NCBI GenBank assembly: GCA_030386875.1
Contig: CM059560.1
Location: 29,382,183-29,446,182 of the forward strand
Length of the DNA: 64,000 bases
Direction of reading: 5' to 3'
Origin: Morinoia aosen
Taxonomy: Eukaryota > Arthropoda > Malacostraca > Amphipoda > Talitridae
Of this stretch, positions 45,601-57,826 are shown in pieces. The notes under the pieces were generated by a model. It was given only the letters and a program-made list of their open reading frames with translations. It was not told the DNA's origin and made no database searches. A program made the position numbers and the translations under genes. Within the stretch, counting starts at the first letter, position 1. Each line of letters starts with the position of its first letter.

Positions 45601-48369
45601 TTACCTTTTTAACTTATCTAAAGGCAGTACATGGTTTAAGTTCGATCGGATAATCTTGTTACCGATCTTAATATCTGCGTAATTTTTACCTAGCCTTTCA
45701 ATGATACCTGGTCCTAAGAAATTTAGCAGTAGTTTGTGTTTTTTGGCATGGTTTTTCACTAGTACACGGTCCGTCACTTTTAAATTTTTATCGCGACGTT
45801 TCACGTTCCTATATGTAGTTCTTTCGATTGTAGCGTTAATGATTGCATTTCTAATATTGTTCACTGCAATAGATGACTCTTTAAATTTTTGTTTTTGAAC
45901 ATCTTCATATGTAGTCGCAACATTGAAGTCTTCTAAATTAGTAGAACTAATATACACACACGTATCTCTACCGAAAACCGTGTATGCGGGGGTATCGCCT
46001 AATGTTTCATTAAAGCTATTGTTAATCGAATTCTCCACAATATCCAATAATCTATCCCACTCATTATGAGTAAGAAAATTTAGATATAACTTGAGCAGGT
46101 GTCGAATTTTTCCATTACATCGCTCAACAATGCCATTAGAAAAAGGGGAATAAGCCAGAACTTCCCTTTTTAAGATAGAAAGTCCTTTTGTGAAATTTCT
46201 CACATTATATGATTTAAATTCTAAAGCATTGTCGGACAGCAATACGTCCGGGGTACCGAACAAACAGCAAAAATTCCATAGACAATCTGTAAAAGTCTCT
46301 GTACGTCGGTCACTAGTCGAATATAATTTAACAAAACGGGAAAATAGGTCGATTACGACAAGGATATATTTGTTACCATTGTCTGTCATTGTTATTGGAC
46401 CGTAGAAGTCCATGCTGACCGTTTGAAAACATCGTGTTCCAATTGGAGCATTTAGAATTTTAATCGGCGTCGATATTCGTGATTTTAGAATCTTACAGAT
46501 GTCACATGATTCAACAATTTTGCGTGTAATTGTCCGTTCGTACGGATGAAAATATTTTAATTTAAACTTAAACAAGGTATGATTCAAATCTGTATGGGAA
46601 AAATTATGAATACATAAGATTGTCTTGTGTAGCAGAGTATATGGCACCACAATAGTCAGAATGGTGCTGGGTCTGTTGTCAATTCTTCGTCTTTTATACA
46701 AAATGTCATTCATAATCAGAAATTCATTCATGTCAGTATTAGTAACTTTTGTTGCGTTCTCTAGGGCATCCTTTATTTCAGAACAAAAAGGATCACTATC
46801 TTGTTCACGTTTAAATTCGTCTAACGACCAGTTGTCGTTAATACTTGAATGATCTGTAGTTTTGTTAACGTTATCCAGTCTGCACAAGCACGTTTTCTGT
46901 CTGCTATTAAAGTCACTGGGTTCACGTCTGGGGTCTGTCTGTTGTTCAGCAGTACTGTTGTTGTTTCTTCCGTCCTTACTTCCTGGCATTGTCTTCTCGA
47001 ACTCTCCCTCAGTCACCGGCTTGTTACATTTGTTACCCGCAGCAGCGGCTTGCAGCCTGGTTACAACGGGAAAAGTCTCTACATCCGGGTTTAATTCAGA
47101 ACACTCTAATAGTTCTCTTTCTGTTAAAGGATTTTTTTCATGATTTAATCTACTTAATGCATCGGCGGCACTATTCGCTTTCCCAGAAAAATACTTTAAT
47201 TTGGCATCAAAAGCTTGGACATAAATACTCCATCTGGCGAGCGTGTTGTCTTCAGGCAATTTTCTTGAAAACAAAGGAACTAAAGGCTTATGATCGGTGT
47301 AAATGACCAGATCATAGCCTAAAACAAGATATTTAAAGTACTTCAACGCTTCAACTATAGCAAACATTTCCTTTTTTGTTGTTGAGTATCGTCGTTGGGT
47401 GGAATTCAACGTTTTAGAAAAAAATGCGACAGGTCTCATGTTTCGAACTTTATCAGTAGATGACTGGAGTAAAACAGCTCCTATGCCGACGTTTGATGCA
47501 TCACAAAACAGATGAAAATTTTGATCGAAATTTGGGTGACTCAAGATTGTATTTTCACACAGTTCATCCTTTAATTTTTTAAAAGCGTTTTGACAATCTC
47601 TAGACCAATTGAATTCAACATTTTTCTTCAGAAGATTATAGAGCGGGCTTGCGATACTCGCAAAATTTTTTATGTACCTACGAAAGAAATTTACTAGTCC
47701 TAGAAATGACTGTAACTGTTTCACATTCTTAGGAATTTCTAAATTCTTCACTTTGTCAGTACCGGTGCTTCTGGTTCCCATTCCGCTAATGGAATGTCCG
47801 AGATATTCAATCTCGTCACTGAAGAATTGGCATTTTTCCGTTTTTATTGACAATCTAGCTTTTCTTAATAGTTCAAGTACAACTTTTATATCGGCAAGAT
47901 GCTGTGCCTTTTCCTTAGACAATATGAGCACGTCGTCCATAAAGACGAAAGATAGTTTTCCTAGAACAGGAGATAGCGTTTGCGTCATTACTGACTGGAA
48001 ATATGCAGGTGAGGTTTTTAAACCAAAGGGTAAACGATTGAACTCGTATTTTCTGCTACCAACGGTAAATGCTGTTATTTCCTTACTCTCATCGGTCAGT
48101 GTAATATTATGATATCCCGACCTAAGATCTAATTTCGAAAAGTATTTTTGACCATTTAGACTATAGAGAATCTCATCCATTCGCGGTAGAGGGAATGATT
48201 CTTCATAAATTACCTCATTTACTTTGCGAAAGTCAACTACCGGACGTATGGTTCCATCTTTCTTATGAACTACAATTATCGGTGAATTATAAGCTTAAAT
48301 CGATGGTCTAATAATTCCGTCGTCTAACATTTTTTCGTTAACGACTTTCAAGTCTTCCATGTAACGGTG
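45601..48369 (-). pseudogene. pol: E2 Pol, 3' part: reverse transcriptase, RNase H, integrase
   Basis: From the E3 junction the frame reads the RT N-terminal region, a stop TAA at 48295-48297, then VVHKKDGTIRPVVDFRKVN and an open frame of over 850 codons. RT shows RLPFGLKTSPAYFQ and FMDD. RNase H shows FCDASNVGIGAVLL and IYTDHKPL. The integrase has an H...H...CDICK finger, SMDFYGPI, LLSDNALEFKS and YSPFSNGIVERCNGKIRH. The C-terminus has a GPG-x-I segment comparable to the Gypsy GPY/F module. The 5' part of pol continues at 59617 on the other side of E3. Confidence 0.85.
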
Positions 48370-48372
48370 GGC

Positions 48373-48759
48373 ATGTCACGAGAAGGCTATCTGCCTCGTC
48401 TCTCATTAATTTACACTAATGAGAAGACCGAATGCTCGCTTGAGGGGTTGGCATACCTCAATGAAATGCACAGGAAACACAAGGAAAATTTATGGGCAAG
48501 CCCAAACAAATCAACACTACTACAAAATGTGTATACTAAAATTGGGCAGTACTCACCGATGTACGTTGAACTCGACTTACTCAATGCGCGTTTTCCAGAG
48601 CGCATCAATTATGATGAGGGGCTGCTTGCTACTAAATTTGGGGGGGGGGACTTTATACACGTGAAAATTCACTTAATTTATAATTTACGGCAATACATCA
48701 TACAGAACACCGATAAGCACACGCAATGTACGGCATTAGAACTGGTGCAGATTGAGTAA
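48373..48759 (+). other. Antisense open reading frame in the E3 LTR (128 codons)
   Basis: A plus-strand frame, opposite to element transcription, reads SREGYLPRLSLIYTNEKTE..., has varied protein-like composition and runs through the G tract. A second plus frame (48752-49039, 95 codons) overlaps its end. In the right LTR (57826-58137) one extra G truncates the first frame to about 103 codons. The first A of its ATG lies in flanking DNA. Function unknown; it may be chance. Confidence 0.25.
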
Positions 48760-50158
48760 TGGAATTCTAGAAATTTCATGTGTTAACAGCTTACATAACA
48801 GAATGACAATAAATGCTACCGCTGGCCAGCTTCCCCATATATTGCTCCTACATAAAATGCCACAAATGAGGCCTGCCAACATTTGCGTTCCCGCAGCACA
48901 GAAGGTGGTCTCACTTCAAACCACAGAATTGTTCTTTTACAAACAGCTTCAGTTCAAATTTCTGTCTTGTGCACAGTACACAGAAAGTCTGTTGCGAAAT
49001 GCTGATCCCGGCACTCCCGAGAATCTTCTTGCCTTGTAGTACGTTTAATCCAGTTAATCCAGTTAATCCAGTTTTACCTTCCCACCTGAAATTTGAATTA
49101 TGACTTGTTACTCATTATAGCGTCAATCACGTTTCCTCAAATATATTCATCTTTCATTCAATAAAGGGGCATTAAATTTTGTATTACATCTACCTCACTC
49201 ATATTCACAATATTTTCTTGCCATATTTAATTGAACGGCGCAGATTTATCATCATATGTATACATCCTTTTACCAGCATCTATCGCGAATGAGTAACATG
49301 AGTCTTACCCGGCCCATCGACGTTTAAACTTTCTTATAACTTTCTACATCTCATCCACAGTGGTCTTGTGTGAGATTTCTTCTCTGCAAAATGGAAAGAG
49401 AAAATTTTGGATTAGCAAATTCCCCAAAAAATGATTTTACCAAATTAACTACGTATTGCTCATTTTTTTTAAATTATATTTCCAGTATTGCACTTGATAA
49501 AAGAAACGTACTTCTCACGACGCCCGTCGACGCAGACTGAATTCACTCCCTCAGTAATGACGCTGTGCTCAAGAGCGCTGTTCTCTCCTTTTCCGTACAG
49601 ACCAATCGACTTTTGAAAGGGTATTCAGGGTCGTTTGTATTGGCTTAGAGCCTTTTGGCGTGAACTTCTGACTCCGCCCTTATGAGGTTTTCCCGGGATT
49701 CTCGCTGAGCGCCGTTGGCCCTTCTACATCTTTCCCCTGTATTTTTTTTTTGACAACACCTCTCGTGGAAACTGTATCGCTCTAAGGGTTCTCATGCTCA
49801 AGTGTTTGGACCCTTAAATCTGTCGACCACTGTGTTTGTAGTTTCGAGGCTTGTGCAATTAACCCTCACAACAGGCGGTTCTGCCGAGGCGTAGAGGACT
49901 GCTTACACCGTCAAATTCTTGATAGCGTAATCTACCCACCTCGCCTGAAACAACACACATCTAATGGCCGCCTACCCCTAACATTTATTTTAACCAAACA
50001 TTTGGTGAAGAGACCCCTTCTGTGCCGCTGGGATTTGCAAAGACATTTTACCGAACAAATTTTTAGGTAAGCATTGAGTGAGCACCAAAATTTATAACAC
50101 ACAATTACAAAAAAGGACATAAATTAGTTAAATTCCCAGAATTAAATCTTTCCCAACA
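48374..50158 (-). repeat. E3 left LTR (3' LTR)
   Basis: 1785 bases. Differences from the right LTR that I noticed: GGCTATC versus GACTGTC near the tip, a G run of 10 versus 11 (from 48640), and two A/G changes in the last 60 bases. It includes TTAATCCAG three times in tandem near 49045-49072. The purine-rich minus-strand sequence at 50159-50173 next to it is a likely polypurine tract. Confidence 0.9.
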
Positions 50159-52759
50159 TCCCCGCTCCTTTACATAAAAAAAAATTGACTCGACAATTTT
50201 TTTTTTTTTTGTATTAGCGTTATGTTATTCATTTGAACAATTTGAACTGAATTATTAGCCAACTTAAGACACAAATGGTACACATCTACTTAAGCCAATT
50301 ATGTTCTAAATTAATTCCGCAGAAACATGGTACATTACATTTAACAATCTTATTTATTACAATACAATCAGCCACAGCGTAATATATTGTGTCATCTTCA
50401 TCTAACCGATGCGCCTGTTTTTCCCGCCGAAGTAAAGTGCGTACTAAATACTTGAGTACTTAACCCTAATAACATTCACAAAATTTCACGGGCACCTTTC
50501 CCACTCCTCAGACATCCTAAAGTATCGATGATTTTATGTCTCGTAGTTTCAATTTACGCTTGCGTTTTCTGTTCTCCAAATCCTTGCCGCTGTAGTTGAC
50601 GGTTCGATGTTCACTCCTTTGGTATAGCTGACGAATTTGCTCTCTTTTCATGCTTCTCTTCTGCCATTTCAATAGCTTCACACACGCGTTGAAGATGGGT
50701 ACTTAATTTCAGGAGGAAGTATTGCGAGCCCCATATCCAGACTCGTATGAAATTTCTATACACCACACTAACTTCACGATTCCATTCTGTAAGATGTATC
50801 ATTATCACGATTCAAATTACCACCAAATCATATTAAGTGCAATGTTTCACATATATTTTATGAGGTTTATTCAACTCAGTTATTTAATCGCCAGATTACT
50901 CATGAACTTCGATTCGTTGATCAGACAAATCGATACGTCAGTAAGTTATATTGATCTGGCGAAAATACGAGTCGAATCGTCGATACATTTCATTTAATAT
51001 GGTCTCCCTTCGCGACAGGGTTTCGAATTCCACGAAGTAATCCTGAAGTATTCCGAGTCACAATCCTGCGTAGTGCACACTGGTATCCTGTAGAATCCCT
51101 CTCAGTATTCCTTGACGTCGACGTGGAATCTGGTAGACACTAGATAATGTTTTATTTTCTCCGAGTGAACACTCTTATTTATGCGAGAATTCCGTGGGTT
51201 AATATTCTTCGAAGATCGTACGCATCATTCAAAGGCTATCCGACGTGATCCCTATTAAAATTTTTTTTTTTTTATTTCACGTATGAATAGAGATGCCTAA
51301 AATGCGGCTTCAATATTCCAATGTGATCGTTTGCCTAGTCAAAAAAAAATTCACAGGGAACTTGCATGCGAGTTTCAGGAATGCCTTTCTAAGCGTTCAT
51401 GTCACAATGCAAATTCCAAATAAATCAAGTTAGATTCCATACTCAATAATATAAAAGCATTATCATTGGTTCATTTGGGTACCCATTTATAAAAGCATTT
51501 TTTGAACACTATTACATTACGGCGCCCTAGAACATTATCTGCTTTATTTTCGTATTCTCTTCCTTCCTTCCTCACGATGATGCTCCGGCGTTCTGTGGTG
51601 CTTTCCACTTTGAAGTCTTAAGTACCAATTACTTGTGCAGCCCTTTCCTGGCTCTGCTGTTGGCTAACGATGTGTTTCGCCGCGAGTTTGACCACAAGCA
51701 ACTCTGAGGCAATTACTTGTGCCCTTCGCATTCTTCTGAAGATGGTGCAAAATTTCAGCCTTCCACACATCTCCCACGTTTCCCAATGCAACGTTAGCGT
51801 TTGTTCTACAATTAAATACTTCCAATACAAGTTCGATTAAATCCCCTATGTCGTACAGTTGTTGTCTGCTAGTTGTTCTTGTAAATAATTACTTATATTC
51901 CACGTGATCCTTCCTCAATTTGCTGCTCATACGAGACGTATTCATGTTATGCAATTGTTCTGGCCTGTTTTGGGCTGAAGTACATACTACGCTAATCTAC
52001 CAAGAATTAATTCCTTAAGTCTGAAAGGGAAATGTGCTACACTCTACAGAGTAAGTTGAGAATAATTCCTTCCGGAATACCGTGTTTACGATATTCTTTC
52101 AGGCAAGAGAAAGACACAAAGTCAGAAAATTCAACACTACAGCACGAAAGAATACGCGACGTATAATCTGACGCTAAACATATTTTCCCCGTTACGAAAA
52201 TGAACGGTCTAAAGGTATTGATAAAATTAGCAAGCCTGAGATACATAAGCCTAAGAACTTCTGATGAAACTTAATTCTTTCGCTAGAGCTGTCTCGTATG
52301 AAGCGCGCACGCTTCATGAGAAGCTGGCGAGAATATAAGCATCCTACAAAGGAAACAAAGTACTCCTCTTGAGAAACACACGACGTTAACCTAATAAACG
52401 CTCAATTCTCTTTACTTAGCAAGAGAGAAAATGAGAATTACGCATAGCATAAGATTAGATCGCTCAACAAGATTTTCATCCAGACGAAATTTCTTGTGAG
52501 CAAAGAAAGTTGGAGTTACATAACCTAGAGCATATTCCTATTGAACGAAGCATCACACTCTCGTGAGTGAGATTAGATTTAATTCAAAGCTAGAATAACA
52601 CAATCCTACTAAAGAACACACTTAGGTTAAAGCAGTACAGCGCTAAAAAACTCACTCCTACGCAAGAGTTTTCCTACAATTAAACACACAAGATCACATC
52701 CCGCAAAGCCAAGTCGATGCATGATTTCAGTCCTCTGCAGCTCGTTTCTAGTTGGCGGT
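50159..52759 (-). other. E3 3' noncoding region
   Basis: 2.6 kb between the polypurine tract and the pol stop. No recognisable env-like protein; minus-strand frames reach only about 70 codons. The segment 52270-52680 is rich in short inverted repeats. It might be untranslated regulatory RNA or a decayed third gene. Confidence 0.5.
52287..52325. repeat. Hairpin-forming inverted repeat in E3 3' region
   Basis: Perfect 8-base stem ATGAAGCG / CGCTTCAT around loop CGCA, extended by AGCT-x-TCTC pairing with GAGA-AGCT, interrupted by small bulges. Confidence 0.65.
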
Positions 52760-55700
52760 TCACCTACACCGAGAACGCAAATTGTAACTCCGCCGCTCCT
52801 TGAACGCAGCTCTCGCGCTTGCGTGGTTTTCTGTCCTCAGGTTTTCATCTTCGCTCTCAATTGTTTCATATCCGTTTCCATTCCCTGGTTCAGCTGCGAC
52901 GTCCGACGTGCCGGGAAAAGCCTCGCCCCGTAGGAAAGCAACTTTCAATCTATCCAAATGAACCCTTTCTTGTCGGTTACTATATAGTGCTTTAATGGTC
53001 GCATTTGTGGCATTCCTTTCAAGGACACGATACGGGCCTAACCAGTCGGTAGGCCAAGCGTTTGCAGATTCGGCTTTTCCTGTAGGATTGTGTAATAGAA
53101 CAATATCTCCGCTCTCCACCTGGTTGTTTTTCACACCTCTTTCCTTCATTTGCACCGACTTGTCGTGTGAAGCCTTGGACTTGGCCTTCACTACTTTGAA
53201 CGCATTGTGAAGTCGGGCGCTCACCTCGGCACTGTAATTGTCCCCAAGAGAATAATCCATGCGAGGTGCCTTCAGCCAGTTAACAACAGGAATATCAGCG
53301 TCCCTACCAAAAAATAAATAATACGGTATTTCTTCAATAACACTTTGATAACTTGTGTTCAGTGCCAAGCATGTCCACGGCAAAGCATCATGCCACGATG
53401 GTTGATCGCTGGCTGCGAGGTGAGACAGAACCGTTTTGATGTTCTTGTTCTGACGTTCCGTCATTCCGTTTGATTGGGGATGATATGCTGATGTGTTGTA
53501 GTATTTTATTTTTAATCTTTCGCACACGTTACGGAACAATGTTGATGTGAACTCTGTACCTCTGTCTGAGACGAGCGTTTTCGCAGGGCCATACGTGGTT
53601 ACGAATTTAGTTAACGCTCGAGTAACTTCCTCAGTTGTCTTGCTTCTGAGTGGGAAAGCAGCGACATATCTACTGAAGTGATCAACCACGGTTAAGATGT
53701 ATTTGTGGCCCTCATTTGAGACTGGCATTTCAATCAAATCGACACCTATTCTGTCCAGAGGCTTGTCAATTTCAGGGAATGAACCCATGCTAACACAAAT
53801 GCGATTGTTGATCTTACGTTTCTGGCATTGCATGCACGAATCGATGTATTTGTTAACGTCGCGAGACATGTTAATCCAGTACCCAAATTCCATGAGCTTT
53901 TTCCACGTTTTAGCACGACCTTGGTGTGCAGCGATTGTGCTATCATGCGCTAACGTTATTGCTGCTTCCCTCAGAGCGTCTGGCACAACGATTAAGTGCC
54001 TTGTTCTATTAGGCTTTCGTTGTGTTTTTCTGAAATACAATATGCCTTCGTCGGTGAAGATTTCGGATTTCAGAGCAAGACTTGGAGCGTCCCCTAATTT
54101 GTCACCTTCAAGATACCTCAGAACTGGCCCCCAAACGGGATCTTTCAACTGTTCTGCTCTCACATTTTCTTTCTGCAAACTACTTTCCGCCTCTTGCACG
54201 CTGGGAGTTTCATCTAACATCGTCGTGACGAACACTGTTTTAGGTGCTTCGTCGTCTGGATTTTCTTCTTCGTTGTCGTTCGCAATATTTCTCGACAATG
54301 CGTCGGGCACCACGTTCTGAGTTCCTGGCCGATAAATCACCTCAAAATCATATTGAGAGAGTGTAAGGGCCCATCTCATAATTCTGTTGTTCTTGGTATT
54401 TTTACCTTTGAACAAATATTTGAGAGCTGTGTGGTCAGTAATTACAACAAATTTATTGCCGTACAGGTAAGGTGAAAAGTGATTTACAGCGGCGACCACT
54501 GCTAATCCTTCACGTTCAGTGATTGAATAGCGTTTTTCAGCATCATTGAATCTTTTGCTGAAGTATCCGATCGGTTGTTCCTTCCCGTCACATTTTTGCG
54601 CAAGGACCGCGCCAGAGCCCTCATTTGAGGCATCACAGCTCAAGTAATACGTCTCATTTAGAGAAGGCTTCTTCAGAACTGGAGCTTCTATCATGAGTTG
54701 CTTAAGTTTGCAGAAGGCTTGCTCGTGTTCTTCCTCCCACTTGAACCTTGCCCCCTTTTTTGTTAGAGCATTAAGGGGTGCAGCTGTTGTAGCGAAATGC
54801 GGAATGAACCGCCGGTAGAAGTTGAGTGCTGCGACGAACGAGCGCACTTTACGTGCGGTAGTCGGCCTAGGGTAACTCTGCATTGCCTCCACGTTTTTGG
54901 GGTCTGGAATAAGTCCCTCACGACTGATGTAACATCCTAGGTACTTTACTTGTTTTTGTGCAAATTTGCACTTGTCCAAGCCTATTTTTACTCCGGCACA
55001 TTGAAACTCGTGCAACACTTCCCTTAGATTTTCTAGGTGACTCTCAAAAGTCATAGAGTTAACGCACACGTCGTCCAAGTAAATAGCGGCGAATTTTCCA
55101 AGTTGCCTTTTCAGAACATGACAAATTACTCTCTGGTACACTGATGTTGAGCACTTAAGTCCCATTGGTAGCCTAGAGAACTCGAAGTTGCCTTGTCGAG
55201 TCTGAAATGCCGTGTATTGCTTACTTTCTTCATCTAGCTCAATTTAATGGAAGGCTGATTTTGCGTCGACAATGGAATAGTATTCTTTGCCAGCCACCTC
55301 CTCCAGTGTCCCTACAATGTGTGGAATCGGATAATGTTCGTTTATCACCCGCATGTTTACAGCTCGCAAATCAAGGCAAACTCTGTGGCCTCCTCCTGGC
55401 TTCTTTACGAGTACGAGTGGGTTTTTCCAAGCACTTGTACTCTCTTGCACAATTCCACCTTCGATCATCTCCGAGACCTTTTTATCAATAATTTCTTGGC
55501 TGGAGTATGGAATACGCCACCCTTTCGTTTGAATTGGCCTGTAATCACTCAGCAAAATTTTGTATTTCACTCCTTTCACATGGCCAATATCCATCTCGTC
55601 TGCACTAATCGTCTTGTGATATTCCTTCAACAGGTTCCTAACTTGTTCTTGTTTTTCAGCAACCAAGTGACTGAGGTCAAGCTCATCAATTTGCTGAAAG

Positions 55701-56491
55701 CGCTTCTCTCTGCGGTGATTTTCTGCTTCGCTATTTTCCGCATTGTTTTCTTCTGCAGCTGCATCTTCATTCGCGATTTCGTGGCATGTTGCAATTATTG
55801 CTCCTTCAGTCAGAGCGATTTCTTCGGCAAAAGGGTTAAGTACAGGCATCAAAACATACCCGTTTTGTACCTTTGCAGCGGTGGCTCCGATGTACGGCGC
55901 CCACTTAATTCTAGGCTCTAAAATTACTTCCTTCCCATCAAACTTGCCATCTGCTCGGCACTTTACCATGGCTTGCGTGCGAGGCTTCACTGTAATGTCC
56001 TCAGCCAGAGTTACAGATGTTTCTTCCCGCGTTACACACAGAATTTTCGGAGAAGCGTGTCCTGGTGCTGAAAACATGTTCACGTGAGTTCCAAAGAAGG
56101 ATGCCCTACATTTTCCGAAGTCTATCTTTGCGTTGACTTTGTTCATTACTTCCACCCCTATTAGCAGGTCTCCTGGGAATGCATTTTCCTTCACAACAAA
56201 GCATCTCTGTACAATTTTCTGACCGTTAACTTTGATTGGCACATTAATCTTTCCCAGCACCGGCACGGGTTCCTCTCCAATTGTTTTTAATGCAGTCGAT
56301 GTTCCTTTCACACTAGCATTTTTAATTCCCGCAACCACACGCTCTTTAACCAAGCATATATTTGCTCCGGTATCAAGAAGTGCGGTAACAGGTTTACCAT
56401 TCACTTGGAGTATCACGCTGGGATTTATTATTGGAGCTAACGGTCTCCTATTCCGTTTTTTGGCTGTCCTGCAAACTGTTGCACCCTGCAA
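52760..56491 (-). pseudogene. pol: E3 Pol polyprotein with one nonsense codon
   Basis: About 1240 codons open except for TAA at 55244-55246, which falls just after SIVDAKSAFH in the RT, where family members usually have Gln; a C-to-T change would explain it. Protease site LLDTGANICLV is near residue 40. RT continues with MGLKCSTSVYQR and YLDD. RNase H shows LSCDASNEGSGAVLAQ and VITDHTAL. The integrase has H...H...CMQCQ, IGVDLIEMP, VSDRGTEFTS and YHPQSNGMTERQNK. DWLGPYRVLE near the C-terminus is the GPY/F module. It overlaps gag by 55 bases in the -1 frame. Confidence 0.92.
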
Positions 56492-57456
56492 TCAGCCCTT
56501 AGGTGCCCAAATTTTCCACAGTTTACGCACGGCGGTGGCACTGCTCTATACTGGGCTAAGTCCACTGCAGGTGCAGGTGGTACTTCCGGATGCGGCTGTG
56601 GCTTTCTTGCGTAGTATATTTGGTGCTGCTGACTCCTAAGTCTGCCCTTTTCGCTCCAGTGGGGTGCTTCATAATTTCCTCTTCGATGATAAGGAGAGTG
56701 TCGTGTGTGTCTGTTCCTTTCTCTCCAGGGTGGCTCTTCATGGCGGTACCCTCTAGGCCGTTGTGGTGAATGCCGCATCGTATGGCCGACACGTGCAGTC
56801 TCATGCTGTGGCCTCCTCTCGCTTCGCTGCGCTCTCTCTCTCTCCGGTTCCCTCTTCTCTGTCGTTTCCCTTGGTACTGGTACTATCCGTCGATTTTCCA
56901 CCTCGATTGCCATGTCCCTCAATTCTTGTACTGTCGTAGGTCGCGCATCACTTCGAAATGGTCTTGTGATGTTCTCCCTTAATCCGAGCCACATCAAATC
57001 TACAAGGATTCGTTCCGGATGTTCCAGATAATTTTCGTTGTACAGCCTTTCCAGGCGCGTCAGGTACTCTGACACTCCTTCCCGGCTTGTTTGCTTCTTG
57101 GTTACTATTTCAAACAGCGCTTGAGTTGGATGTTCGACCTGGTCGTCGTAAGAGCGCAGCCAGTTTTCTGCTTCTCGTAGGTTCGTTAGTGTATCAATTA
57201 TTAGATTGCATTCCTTTGCCTCTTGTGGACCTAGGCAAAGGAAGAAGGCTTTCACCTGCTCACTGTTATTCAGATTACCCGTCAAAAACTTCAATCTTGC
57301 CATATGTTCCCCCACATTATCGCCCCTCCTGAATTTAGCACCAATGGCCCCCACGCAACTCGTTACCACGGGCATGTTTACTGCTTCCTCTTCGGGTTGT
57401 GGTGGCGTTGCTGGCGCATTTCTGCGGTCGTGATTCCTTCTCCCACGGGCAGGCAT
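56437..57456 (-). CDS. gag: E3 Gag, intact
   Basis: 339 codons from ATG 57456. Basic N-terminus (RGRRNHDRR), a helical capsid-like part (VKAFFLCLGPQEAKE, RLERLYNENYLEHPERI, VDLMWLGLRENI), an Arg/Glu-rich linker and a C-terminal CX2CX4HX4C zinc knuckle CVNCGKFGHLRADC. It would form the particle and bind RNA. It ends in an overlap with pol that contains a slippery heptamer. Confidence 0.9.
   Translation of the reverse strand: MPARGRRNHDRRNAPATPPQPEEEAVNMPVVTSCVGAIGAKFRRGDNVGEHMARLKFLTGNLNNSEQVKAFFLCLGPQEAKECNLIIDTLTNLREAENWLRSYDDQVEHPTQALFEIVTKKQTSREGVSEYLTRLERLYNENYLEHPERILVDLMWLGLRENITRPFRSDARPTTVQELRDMAIEVENRRIVPVPRETTEKREPERERAQRSERRPQHETARVGHTMRHSPQRPRGYRHEEPPWRERNRHTRHSPYHRRGNYEAPHWSEKGRLRSQQHQIYYARKPQPHPEVPPAPAVDLAQYRAVPPPCVNCGKFGHLRADCRVQQFAGQPKNGIGDR
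56457..56463 (-). promoter_or_regulatory. -1 frameshift heptamer A AAA AAC (E3 gag/pol)
   Basis: In the gag frame the minus strand reads A-AAA-AAC, a canonical slippery heptamer, inside the 55-base overlap and shortly before the gag stop. Pol is in the -1 frame. Confidence 0.75.
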
Positions 57457-57826
57457 AGTGTCGATCTTCTCCTATTCACTTTCTCCAAAAACTCAAAAAT
57501 TTGCGATCACTCAAATGCTTTCCACACCTACTCACTGTAAAACTTTTACTGAAACTTTGAAATTAATTGAGTGAACACACCAGAATTTTCTCACTCAAAC
57601 TTATCACTTTTATAACCACTTTCACTTTCTTGATCTATATGGCCGTGTGCTTGCTGGCTTCTCACACCGGAACACAGAAAATCATCACTACGAGACATGT
57701 ACCTCTACTGAATTTCTGTACGTTTTGCACATGAAATAACTACGCAAAAAAAAAATACAATGCAACTGTCATACTACACTCACAAAATATTACAAAGCGA
57801 TCGCGTTGATCTTTGCCAAATTGTGA

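Noticed and set aside
50159-52759. env-like third gene of E3
   Set aside because: Only short unrelated frames; nothing recognisable.
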